Positions 44,286 through 54,976 of a stretch of 64,000 nucleotides of DNA are shown here, in pieces. Positions within the stretch are counted from its first letter, which is position 1; each line of letters opens with the position of its first letter. Below the pieces are notes generated by a model. The model saw only the letters and a list, made by a program, of their open reading frames with translations, did no database searches and was not told where the DNA came from. A program made the position numbers and the translations under genes. The DNA is taken from NCBI GenBank assembly GCA_039583875.1, contig CM077166.1:83016564-83080563 (forward strand). Reading direction: 5' to 3'. Source of the DNA: Platanthera guangdongensis. Lineage: Eukaryota > Streptophyta > Magnoliopsida > Asparagales > Orchidaceae.

Positions 44286-45894
44286 TGAAAGTGCAGCTAG
44301 ATCTGATATACTCTAGAGGGGGGGGGGGTGAATAGAGTATGGTGCTTAAAAACTTTTTACAACAATTGTTGCAATCTGAGTGAACAAGGAAGCAAATAAT
44401 AAATCTAAACACAGCAGTTATCTAAATACAATCTACAAAAGAAACTAATCACAGATCCTAGCTAACCACAGAACAATCACAGCCAAAAACAAAAATAAAG
44501 ACAAGTAAGCCAGAAGACACAAGGAGCTATAGTGGTTCCCCTAAACTTGGGTATATCCACTCTTCTGCCACCCTAGGTAGGAATCCACTGCAGGATGAGT
44601 TGATCAGGTGCCCTGGGCACTAATGAGCTTTTGATAAGGTGCTCAAAAACCAATTCAGATTTTTTGATCAGGTGTCTTGCCACCAATGAGCTTTTGACAA
44701 GGTGCTCAAAAACCAAGCACAAACTTTTGAAGGGAGTTTGAAAAACCCTTTATAGAGATGGGGATGAGAGAGTTATGGAAGTCTTCTCTTTCTCAAAGCA
44801 GCTGAGAAGACTATGTGGATTTGATGTTGTCAAAGCTCCCACTGAGTTCTTGAGATGTTCAGGAAATGAAGCTTTGCTGTAGGGTGATAGGCCTTCAGAA
44901 CTTGATCTCCAGCAAATGATGATTTCAGCAACAGCTGAAATGTTAGGTGTCTGGAGTCTTTGAATGATGTTGGCCTTGAACACTTGAATCAAAGGGGATC
45001 TGAAGATTTCAGATGGTTGATCTCCTTGGATGTGTGTTCTTGTATGAATTCTTTTAGACAGAGAATGTCTGCAACTCTTTCTCTTGTGAGCAGTTGGTGT
45101 TGAGAAAGATGTTGTTACAGAGAAGAGTTGTAGCAGAGAATAATTTGTTCTTCTTCTTGTTAATTGCTTTCTGGAATTCAAAAATCTTGAGTTTTATTCC
45201 CTGGTTCTGAATAGAAAATAATCCTCTGTCAAGAATAGCCGTTGGCCTGTCATTAAATGACTTCCTTAATTGCAATTGTCTTCTAGGGGAAAGTCCAAAG
45301 AAACATTTCTTGATAATCCCTTGAAACTTGGTCTAGAATAAATGAAAGCGGCTAGAAAATCTTCTGAATTAATTGTTGAATAACTCCTTAACTGTTCTGA
45401 ATTTGAATCTTGAAAATCCTTTAACTCTTCAGAAAAACGTCGAACTGAGCTCTGCTATAGTCGAACTGAGCTCAGCGATTTGGACTTATACAGCAACAGA
45501 GATCGTCGATCTGAGCTCAATTATCGTCGAACTGAGCTCAGAGATAGAGAATCAACACTGGAGTCAAGATCGTCGAACTGAGCTCGAAGTTCATCGAATG
45601 GATTTCGACGATGTGTTGAAGTTGAGCTCAGCGATCGTCGAATGGAGTTCGACAATCCGTCGAAGTTGAGCTAGATGATCGTCGATTGGAGTTCGACGAT
45701 TCGTTGTACTGAGCTCGACGATATGACTTAGTCTCCAAACTGAAAATCCTTGGTCTTGAGGGCAGCTTCCAAACCTAACTACTAACCCTTACACTTAATC
45801 TTAATTGACCTTTAGATCTATACAATGAGGTCAAAAACAGGTTTCCTAGTGACATAGTGATCCTGACCCAAATTAGTAATAGGGTGTTCCAACA
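44286..45894 (-). repeat. Element E 3' LTR
   Basis: On -: TGTTGGAACACCCTATT ... GCACTTTCA. The U5-end motif CTCTAGA(G)nTGAATAGAG has 11 G here and 8 in the 5' LTR. Confidence 0.95.
45437..45722. repeat. Element E 3' LTR: ATCGTCGAACTGAGCTC word array
   Basis: GATCGTCGAACTGAGCTC, ATCGTCGAATGGAGTTCGAC and GTTCGACGAT words, mostly about 22 bases each. Small ORFs through it (such as ELSSAIVELSSAI on +) reflect the repeat. Confidence 0.92.
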
Positions 45895-45908
45895 ATCTCC
45901 CCCTATTT
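45895..45908 (-). other. Element E polypurine tract
   Basis: AAATAGGGGGAGAT on -, directly before the 3' LTR. Confidence 0.9.
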
Positions 45909-46061
45909 GGCTTAGGATTACTATTTACAGAATTTGGAGAAATTAAATAACAACATACAAAGCAACAATACAAAAATGTAATAAGCAGGACATTGCAGGA
46001 GCACAGATATATAATATCCCAGACAGAAATCAGAAATCAGAATATTTGTCACCTTATATAA

Positions 46062-49000
46062 TTATTCCTTCTCCTTGCTCTTTATAAGTTTGATTTCTCT
46101 ATTAGGATCAAGAGCTTCTTTCTTTGACCTTCTGTCATCTGCTGCACCTAAGGAAGTTTGTTGTTTAGGCTTGGGAACCACAACTTCAGGATGCAGCTCC
46201 ATATATCTTTCAGAATCAAAGAATTTGCTTGAGGCATATCTTTCCAGTTCTTTCTTTCTTTGTTCAGATAATGCAATAATGTTGGAGGAATCTCTGCCTT
46301 GCTCTTTAGCTTTCTTAATTTGATCCAGGGCAGCTAGCTCTTTCATCCTGGCAGTCCATGCAGTAGGGTTATTTTCTGGATCTTCAAAGGGCACTGGAGG
46401 TTCATATCTGTTGGATGGATTATCTGGAGGAGCTCTGGATGAGACTACTTCTTTCAGCTTATAGGGAAAAGGACCTGAAGTTGTGTCTGATGAAGCTTGT
46501 CCTTCCCTGGAGTATGGATGTTGCCTTGAATAGCCTTTTGAGTAGACTTGGAATTCCCTTTGGCTTCCTCTGTAACTTCCTCTTCTAGATTGAGAACCTC
46601 TAGACTGGCTTCCCCTATAATGAGATCTTGCATGAGGCTGATAGGGGGTTTGGCTTTTAGTATAAGGTTGAGCAGTTGAGCTTCCACCTGCACCTGCATC
46701 AAGAGGAGGTGGTGGAGGAGGATGAGGATGATGAAACTGAGAATATCCTTTTTCATACTTCCTTTTCTTCTTCATAGCCTTCAGTTGATTCTTGGAATAC
46801 TACATCCAATGCTCAGTAATGGGGCAATCATGAAGAATGTAATAGGGAATATCATTAGTGTACTTCACTTTGGCTGGAGGCACCCTTTTCATAGCTTTGC
46901 TCCTTGCCTTTCTCTTCCTGGCAATACTGTAGAAGAATCATCAAAATCAGTCCTAAATTCATCACTTTCAGATCTTTGCTCATCATATAAAGCATCAATC
47001 TTTTTCAAATAATCTTTCTGAAGTTGGTTTTGAGCAGATGAAGCAGCAGTGGTGACAGCAGCAGATACATCACTAGTAACAACAGAAGTTGTAGCAGTAT
47101 CAGTAGTAACAACAGATACAGAAGTTTCAGGAGCAGGACTCTTAGAAGGTATAGCAGCAGTAATAACAGTATCAGCTGGAGCAGCAACAGATTCAGATAA
47201 AACATTTTCAGATACAAAAATATCAGCAACAACAGTTTCAGATATACTAGGTTCAATAACATTAATATCATCAGCAATTGCAGCAGTAATATTAGCAGGA
47301 ATAACAGTAGTCTCAAAATCATATGCCTCTGTCTGCATATCCTCAAAAACTGGAACAGCATCAGCATCATCACTGACAGCAGCAACAACAGAAATAGCAA
47401 TAATATGCTCAGCAGGAGTAGCAGCAGCATTGTTGGAACCAGAAGGCTCAGCAGTATAAACTTTATTTATGAATGAATGAATAATGCTTGTGTCATAGCT
47501 AGAGAAGGGCACAATGGCCTTGGAAAGATCCTCTGAGGGCTGGACTGCAACTTTCTCTGGAAGACCACTGAAATAAATGGAATCAAAATCTGAGAGCAGG
47601 GACCTGAGGTCTACTGAAAAGATTGCAACTGGAGGAGGTGAAACTGGAGCTTGATTTGGGGTAACAACAGTAGCAGCAACAACAACTGAAGAAACAACAC
47701 ACAATTTCACCACTTCATTAGGCATCTCCCCCTGCCTAGATTCAGAGAAGGCTGGATCAAGGCACACTGATGAAGGGATTTCCTGAGGAAATAGAGAGGA
47801 TAGCCTGGCAGAAAGGGCTGCCACTGACTGGAGAAGTGGAGCCAAGGAGGTCTCCAATATAAGTGATAGCCTGGGGGCTAGCAGTTCATATAACTTGTCA
47901 GCTAGGGCAGGAATGTCTACTTGCTCAGCAGGGACTTGAGCAGAGGTAGAGAGGGATGGAGGAGCAACTGGTGATGGTGGTGGAGAGCCGGTGTATGGGT
48001 TAAGTGAAGGTTGAGGTGTGGGTAGTGTGGAAATGGAAGACAGTGGTATTGAGATAGAGGGAGTGAAAGTGGGTTGATCAATAATGTATTGTAGAAGCTA
48101 TTGATAGGAAGTAGAGGAGGTTAGATCAAGAGGAGATGAAGGTGAGTCATCCATGAAGGAATCATCAAGAAGATTGAAAGAGGGAATGTTGGGTGAGGTG
48201 TCAATGTCTGGTTGAGGGTAGTGGTGTAATGGATGGAATACTTCTTCTGGTATTGGAAGAGTTGGGATTGGAGATGGTATTGATGTTGGAGATGGGCCTG
48301 AGATAATGATTATGGATGAGATTGGAATGGTGGATGGAATAGGAGGAGAAGGAGAAATAGCGGCAGGCATGTCATCTGCAGGGGCAGAGACTTGAGGGGA
48401 AGAGACTATTACAGTCCTTGTGCCTGAAGTTGTGCTTGCAGAAGGCCTGCTGGGCTTTGTTATCTGCCTGTCCCATTTGTCAAAGAGGGCACAGGACAAT
48501 CTCTTTGATGCATTGATGTGTATCCCAGAAGATACTAGCAGAGCAGGGCATCTGTTCTGAATAAAAAGCCCTAGGATCCTCCCAAAATTCACAAAATTCT
48601 TGTTTATTTTCTTCTTGATCAGGTCAAAGAAGACCTCTCCCCAATTCAACTGTTTCTTATCCACAATGGCTCTGATCAAGCACAGCTGATACCTAGAGAT
48701 AGTATCATGTGCTGAGTGCTTGGCCAACAAAACTTTTCCTACTACATCAGCCAAGAACCTGTATTCCACAGCTAGTTTCTACTTCAGCAGCTTGCTAGGG
48801 TTAGCATCAGAGTGACCCATTCTTGCAAGAAAATCAGAAAATTCCTCTCCAGATAACTCAGCAGAATCTCTTCCAGAACTTAACTCAAAAACCTCTGTCA
48901 GAATGGCTGGATTCAAGGGTACCTGGGTTCCAGAAATTGAACCAACTACTGTGTTTTGGTCCTGGTTGTGGGCAGTATAGACCCACTCCTTAATCTCATC

Positions 49001-49165
49001 AGCAGCCAACTTGATTCTTGTCGACATGATTATAACAAGATTCTGCTCCTTGAATAGTTCTAGAATATCTTGAAAATTTTGATCAGTGGTGCTGAAGGAC
49101 TCCTTGTCTATATCAAATCCAGCATCGAATTTCATTGCGACAAGAACAGCAACAGAGACGGCCAT
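46062..49165 (-). pseudogene. Element E ORF3 (third ORF), nearly readable
   Basis: ATG at 49165 (MAVSVAVLVAMKFDAGF). N-terminal domain: FQDILELFKEQNL, MSTRIKLAADEIKEWVYT, GSISGTQVPLNPAILTEVFEL; a TAG near 48776 (Lys in D) interrupts LLK*KLAVEYRFLADVVGKVLL; the domain goes on with KQLNWGEVFFDLIKKKIN and FGRILGLFIQNRCPALL. A long Pro/Ser/Thr/Ala-rich middle follows, with one stop at 48098 and others before 47857, then a frame change near 46800-46890 into a basic Arg/Gly/Ser/Tyr-rich stretch (SHYRGSQSRGSQSRRGSYRG) and a C-terminal domain shared with D (RKKELERYASSKFF ... YMELHPEVVVP ... ALDPNREI). About 1000 residues if continuous. No envelope hallmarks beyond position. Confidence 0.78.
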
Positions 49166-49295
49166 GGTTACCTGCAAAAAATCAACAAACAAAACGACTA
49201 AGTGTAGGGCTGTTTGGAGGGAAAGAGAGATTTTTGCAGAGAGATTGAAAGCGTAAAAGGAGAACGACGACGAAAAATGAATTTTATATTAGGGT
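49166..49295 (-). promoter_or_regulatory. Element E: likely promoter/leader of ORF3 with TATA box and splice-acceptor-like tract
   Basis: On -: AATATAAAAT at 49281-49290, then a CT-rich leader (CAATCTCTCTGC, AATCTCTCTTTCCCTCC), then GTTGATTTTTTGCAG ending at 49172, and GTAACC before the ATG at 49165. The word array lies just upstream of the TATA box. Confidence 0.6.
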
Positions 49296-49307
49296 TCGAC
49301 GCAGAAA

Positions 49308-49570
49308 AGGAAAGATCGTTGAACTCAGTTCGACGATCGGGGCTTCTAAAGGAATCTGAAGATTCTTCAATATCGTCGATCTCCGTTCGACGATGTTGGA
49401 GAGCGTCGAGCTCCGTTCGATGATAGTTCAGGGAACAAAATCGTCGAGCACCGTTCGACGATCGTTGACCGGAAGAGATAGTTCAGACTATCTGAGAAGC
49501 GCTGAACTCAGGTCGACGATTTCGGAAATCGTCGATCTCCGTTCGACGATCTGGTGGAAAATCGTCTAGC
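49308..49570. repeat. Element E: ATCGTCGA/TTCGACGAT array between pol and ORF3
   Basis: AATCGTCGATCTCCGTTCGA-type units about every 40-50 bases. Same word family as the LTR array of this element. Confidence 0.9.
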
Positions 49571-49665
49571 GCAGTTCAGAGTCCAGAAATACACTCTAGA
49601 CACTTAGAAAAATCAAGATGTTTGCCTAGTCTTGGTCAATTTTTAAAGTTTTAAATTCTTGGAAC

Positions 49666-52600
49666 TTATTTTAGACTTCCTCCATCTAACATTCCTAACT
49701 GATTTAGGAAGAAGGTATGTTTCTTTTCATCCAAGGGTTTGGTGAAAATATCTCCCCTTTGTAAATCAGTTGGGATATATTGAAGTTCAATTTTGTTCTT
49801 CTCAACATTATCCCTTAAAAAGTGAAGCCTAATTTCTATGTGTTTTATCCTACTATGGAGGACTGGATTTTGAGCTATAGAAATAGCACTAGTGTTATCA
49901 CAAAATATTTTAGACTTATCTAAGTTGTAGCCATAGTCTATGAGTTGGTTTTAAATCCACAATATTTGTGAACAACAACTGCCTGCAGCCATATATTCAG
50001 CTTCAGCAGTTGAAGTTTACACAGATGTTTGTTTCTTGCAAAACCAGGAGACAAGTCTGTCACCAAGAAACTGACAAGTTCCATTGGTGCTTTTCCTGTC
50101 AATTCTACATCCAGCATAATCAGCATCAGAAAATCCAGTTAAGTCAAATGCTGAATCTTTTAGATACCAGAGACCTAGATTTGGACAACTTTTAACATAC
50201 CTGAGAATCCTCTTTACTAATGTTAGGTGTGACTCTCTAGGGCTTACTTGGAATCTAGCACATATACATGTAACAAACATTATATCAGGTCTACTAGCTG
50301 TAAGGTACAATAAAGAGACAATCATTGCTCTATATATTGTCTGATCAACAGGTTTCCCATGTTCATCAGCATCCAATACAACATTGGTAGGCATGGGTGT
50401 TTTCATACAAGATGCTTCAGACATACCAAATTTCTTGACCAATTCATTTGCATATTTGGTTTGAGAAATAAAGATGCCTTCAGCATGTTATTTGACTTGC
50501 AATCCTAGGAAGAATGATAACTCACCCATGCTACTCATTTCAAATTTGGAATGCATTAGGTTGGAGAACCTTCTGCACAAATTTTAATCAGTAGAGCCAA
50601 AAATAATATCATCTACATAAATCTGTACTAGTAGGGTATGAGACTTATGGGTTCTAATGAAAAGAGTTTGGTCTACTCTACCCCTTATAAATCCATTTTC
50701 CAGAAGGAAGCATGCTAGGGTCTCATACCATGCTCTACGAGCTTGCTTGAGACCATATAATGCTTTGTTCAACTTAAAAACATAATCAGGATAAGTTGGA
50801 GAGATAAAACCTGGAGGTTGTCTGACATATACTTCTTCTTTGATGTCTCCATTTAGAAATGCACTTTTTACATCCATCTGATATACCTTGAAGCCTTTGT
50901 GTGTTGCATAAGCTAAAAAGATTCTGATGGCTTCCAATCTTGCAACTGGTGCAAAAGTCTGGTCATAGTCTATGCCTTCTTCTTGAGAATATCCTTGAGC
51001 AACTAGCCTTGCCTTATTCCTTACAATTACTCCTTGATCATCCAATTTGTTTCTGAACACCCACTTTGTTCCAACAATGGAGTGATCCTTAGGCTTTGGC
51101 ACTAGTTACCAAACTTTGTTCCTTTCAAATTGATGCAACTCTTCTTGCTTTGCAATGATCCAGTGTGGATCTTGCTCTGTATCTTGAATGGATTGAGGTT
51201 TAATTTGAGATAGGAAGCAAGTGTGCAACAGGTTTTGGTTGACCTGATTTCTGGTTTGCACAGCAGCTGAGATGTCTCCAATTACTTGGGAAATTGGATG
51301 GTCTCTTGATGTTACTAAATCAACAGGGGGTGTTGATTGTTCACCAACCTGTGTTGTTGTTTCCTCTTGTGATACAATAACTGTCTCTTCAAGTTGTTTC
51401 TCTTCAATATGTTGAATGCTTTCTTCATCTTCACTGCTTTCCTCTTTTTGAGTAACCTGTAACTTGTTCAAATCTTCAGCAAGAGAATGTACCTGCAAAG
51501 GTTCTATGGTAGAAGTGTTCTTCTCCTTGAAAGACATGTTAGATTCATCAAATGATATGTGAACAGATTCCTCAATTTTAAGAGATGATTTATTATATAC
51601 CCTATAAGCCTTACTGATCATGGAGTATCTCAGAAACACTCCTTCGTCAGCTTTAGCTTGAAATTTTGCTAAATATCTCTTGTCATTCTTATGTATATAA
51701 CAAATACAGCCAAAAATCCTAAAATAATCAACTTTAGGTTTCTTCCCTTTGAGTAATTCATAGGGAGTCTTGCCCTTTAGATTATGTATTAAACTTCTGT
51801 TCAGCACATAGTTGGAGGTGTTCACTGCCTCTGCCCAAAAAGATAGAGGAAGGTGAGCATCTGACAACAATGTAGTGGCAGATTCAATAAGGGTTCTATT
51901 TTTCCTTTCAGCTACCCCATTTTGTTGAGAATTTCTAGGAGCTGGGAAAGTATGCCTGATCCCTTCACTCTGACAGAACTCTTGCATAAGAAGAGAATCA
52001 AACTCTGTCCCATGATCACTTCTGATCAGGGCAATGTGAGTATTGAACTCAATCTGTATACATTTGAGAAACTCTGTCAAACACGTAAAGTTATCAGACT
52101 TCTTACTCAGAAAAAACACCCATGTGAATCTATAGAAGTCATCTACAACTACTAAAGTGTAAGATTTCCCTCCTAGGCTTTGTACTGTAATGGGTCCAAA
52201 AAGATCCATGTGTAACAGATACAAGATCCTAGGTGAATCACTCTTATTAAGTGATTTGAAACTGTTTTTAGTTTGCTTGCCTAATTGACAAGCCTTGTAG
52301 AGTCCTTCCTTCTTGTAGGGGCCAGAAGGTATTCCTCTAACAAGGTTGTCCTTGGATAGCCTAGCAATAGTTCTAAGGTTTAAGTGTCCTAGTCTCTTAT
52401 GCCATAAAACATTTGGTCTACAAACAGAATTAAACAGGCAAATATCTACATCTGTTGAAAGAAAATCTACTAGATAGATGTTACCTTTCCTTTTACCTGT
52501 CAACACAGTTGTGTTGTCCTCTGACTTGATCTTGCATAAAGCTTTGCTGAAAGTCACCTGGTAGTCTTCATCACATAGCTGACTGATGCTGATCAAATTG

Positions 52601-52830
52601 TGCTTCAGTCCTTCCACGTAGGCTACCTTCTTGAATGTTACTGTCCCAATCTAGACTGCACCATATCCTTTAGTTTGTCCAAAGTTTGAATCACCAAATA
52701 TGACTTTGGGTCCAAGCTTGGCTTTAAAGGATGTGAGGTTGTCCTTGTTTCCTGCCATGTGCTTAGAGCACCCACTATCCAAGTACCATTATTGGTTTGA
52801 TGTTGGATAGGTCTTCACCTGCACATAAAA
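49666..52830 (-). pseudogene. Element E pol: protease, integrase, RT, RNase H
   Basis: Frame shifted +1 from gag. Protease: WYLDSGCSKHMAG near 52775, with nearby stops. From 52617 to 51106 one open stretch holds the integrase zinc finger (HKRLGHLNLRT ... CQLGKQTK), Asp (HMDLFGP), Asp (RSDHGTEF) and Glu (AERKNRTLIES). RT: 51102-50584 with [12 protein letters not shown] and YVDDIIFG, a stop, then 50442-50017 with the RNase H start (GFSDADYAGCR). The RNase H end reaches NQLGMLDGGSLK with the stop at 49666. Only a handful of stops. Confidence 0.93.
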
Positions 52831-52834
52831 TAAT

Positions 52835-54844
52835 TCACTTGTTTTTGACCCAGTTTACCTTGGGCCTAGGTTGATAACCTTTAAACTCAGAAATAAAAGA
52901 CATCCCAGGTTGACTCTTATAACCTTCAGGATGATATCTCCTTGGAGGTATTATCCATTCAGTATAAGGGTTAAAGCTTTGGGATGAAGGACCCCTAGGA
53001 TTGGATTTTGATTTGCCCTTGAAAGAATTTCCAGAGCTCTGATCTCTGTTCGACGATCGTGGAGATGCGTTCGATGATCTTGGGTCAGATCGTCGAGCTC
53101 CGTTCGACGGTCGACTGTGGTAGAGTTCAGGTATTAGAGATCGTCGACCTGAGTTCGACGATTTTGCCTGAGATCGTCGATCTGCGTTCGACGATCGTCG
53201 AGCTTCGTTCGACGATTTTTGCTGGAACTTAGTTTTCTTAGGCAGATCAGAATTTTTCCTAGCTACCTCTACAACTCCCTTCCCTTTATCAGAAATGAAC
53301 TTGATTGGGGTTGTTAGAACTATAGGTTGGCTGGATGAAGCACCCAAGCCCAGTATACTATTAAATCTGGAGTTCACTGTGCTTGTGATGTCCATCAGCT
53401 TGATACTTCTCCCATTATGGGATTCTTCAAGCTTCTTGGCCTCTGATAGCTCACCTTTCAGTGAAGCTATCTGCTCCCTACAACACTCCAACTCCTTAGA
53501 GAGTTTGAGGTTTTCTGACTTTAAGATATTATGTTCAGATAAATGATTTCTGAGAGAAATAATTTCCTTCTCAGATTTTAGTAGGTCTAAACATAATGCT
53601 TTAAACTCAGATTTAAAGTTATCTAAATTGAAATCAAAAGAACTAATTACCTGGACTTCTTCAAGTTGAGTCTCTGAGTCTGACTCTTCTTCATCTGAAT
53701 TGTGTTGAGAGGCATTTATTGCCATCATGCAGAACTCCTTCTCTTCTACATCATCTTCATCATCACTGGAGCTGGATGAAGCTTCTGACTCCTCTTCAGT
53801 TTCACTCCAGGATTCAGCTACAAATCCCTTCCTTGTCTGTTTGTTCTTGCTTGAGGAGGGTTTGTCATTTCCATTCTTCTTGAGGTCTTTCTCTCATCTT
53901 CTTTCTTTCTTGTCCCTTCTGTCCTTGTTTTTATTTTCTGGACAGTCAGGTACAATGTGCCCTGGTTTCCTGCAACCAAAGCAGATAATTTCTTTATTAT
54001 TTGACTTATCATACCTTGGCTTATCATGCTCCTTGTATAATCTCTTTCTAAAGTCCTTTCTGGCCATCTTGTAAAATCTTTTGGCCAATAGACTGAGCAG
54101 CTCATCCTTGCCTATGACTTTGTCTTCAGGCTGATCTTCAGTTGCTTTGAAAGCTATTGTCTTTTCTTTCCTTGTGGCTGGTGAGGCAGCCTTCTGCTCT
54201 TCTTCTCTATTTTTAATGAGCAGCTCATAAGATTTAAGCTTGCCCAAGAGATCTTTTGTGGTGATCTTATTCAAACATCTGGCATCCTTGATTGGCAAGA
54301 TTCTTGAATCCCAAGTGCTTGGGAAGCACATTAGGATTTTATCATTTAGTTCAGTCAGTGATATCTCCTTATCCAAAGTCCCGATTTCACTAACTATCAT
54401 ACTGAGTCTATTGTACATATCTCCAACTGGCTCAGCTTCTCCCTTCTTGAAATTCTCATATTGAGATATGAGGTGGGATCTCCTATCCTTTCTTTCATCA
54501 GCTGAGCCTGAGACCATTTCAGAGAGTATATCCCAGATTTCCTTTGCTGAATTACATTCAGCCACCTTTTGAAAGATGTCATCAGACATGGTCTGGGCTA
54601 AGATATTCATAGCCTTTGCATCAGCTACGTTCCACTTCTTGATATCAGCATCTGTTCCTGATGGAGGTGGAACAACATTTGTGCCTGTGTTCTCTAGAGG
54701 TCTTGGACAAACTGTCAAAATAGAATTAAAAATGTCCTCGTCAATATAATTCATGTATAATCTAATCATTGCTTTCCAAAGTGCAAACTTAGACAGATTG
54801 CACACTGGAGGTCTGGTGCTAGCATAATCTTTATTTTGGGCCAT
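52835..54844 (-). pseudogene. gag: Element E gag
   Basis: ATG at 54844 (MAQNKDYASTRPPVCN); the frame is open upstream, but D starts at the same Met. Copia gag core (KFALWKAMIRLYM, SAKEIWDIL, RRSHLISQYENF), CCHC knuckle (CFGCRKPGHIVPDC, near 53970), one stop (TGA at 53894-53896), an acidic Ser-rich part, a coiled coil (about 53660-53400, DLLKSEKEIISLRNHL), then the SSN..RRS repeat (53215-53041) and a Pro/Tyr-rich end (IIPPRRYHPEGYK ... KVNWVKNK). About 670 residues. gag and pol are in different frames. Confidence 0.92.
53041..53215 (-). repeat. Element E gag: coding word array giving SSN..RRS peptide repeats
   Basis: Inside the open gag frame the words TCGTCGAAC and CGACGATCG encode SSNEARRS, SSNADRRS, SSNSGRRS, PSNGARRS and related repeats, near residues 171-230 of the stretch that starts at 53728. 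The DNA word is that of the E LTR. Confidence 0.9.
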
Positions 54845-54960
54845 GATTGGTGAAAACAAAATCTAATAATAAAATCTACAAAAGCAGATCTAACTAGAGG
54901 GATCTTTGGGTTCAGGTGTTAGCCTGTGCAACCACCAAGGTGTGGTATATTTAACCAACC

Positions 54961-54974
54961 TGCCTCTGATACCA
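54961..54974 (-). other. Element E primer binding site
   Basis: TGGTATCAGAGGCA on -, two bases from the LTR; initiator tRNA-Met type. Confidence 0.9.
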
Positions 54975-54976
54975 AT

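Noticed and set aside
47005..47430. 141-aa leucine-rich ORF resembling a membrane protein
   Set aside because: It is another frame of the Ala/Ser/Thr/Val-rich middle of E ORF3 on the same strand; the composition follows from that repeat-like coding.
52830..52870. A 40-nt intron between gag and protease of E
   Set aside because: Donor- and acceptor-like ends are present, but 40 nt is below the usual plant minimum and C lacks the donor. Kept only as an alternative in the frame-offset finding.
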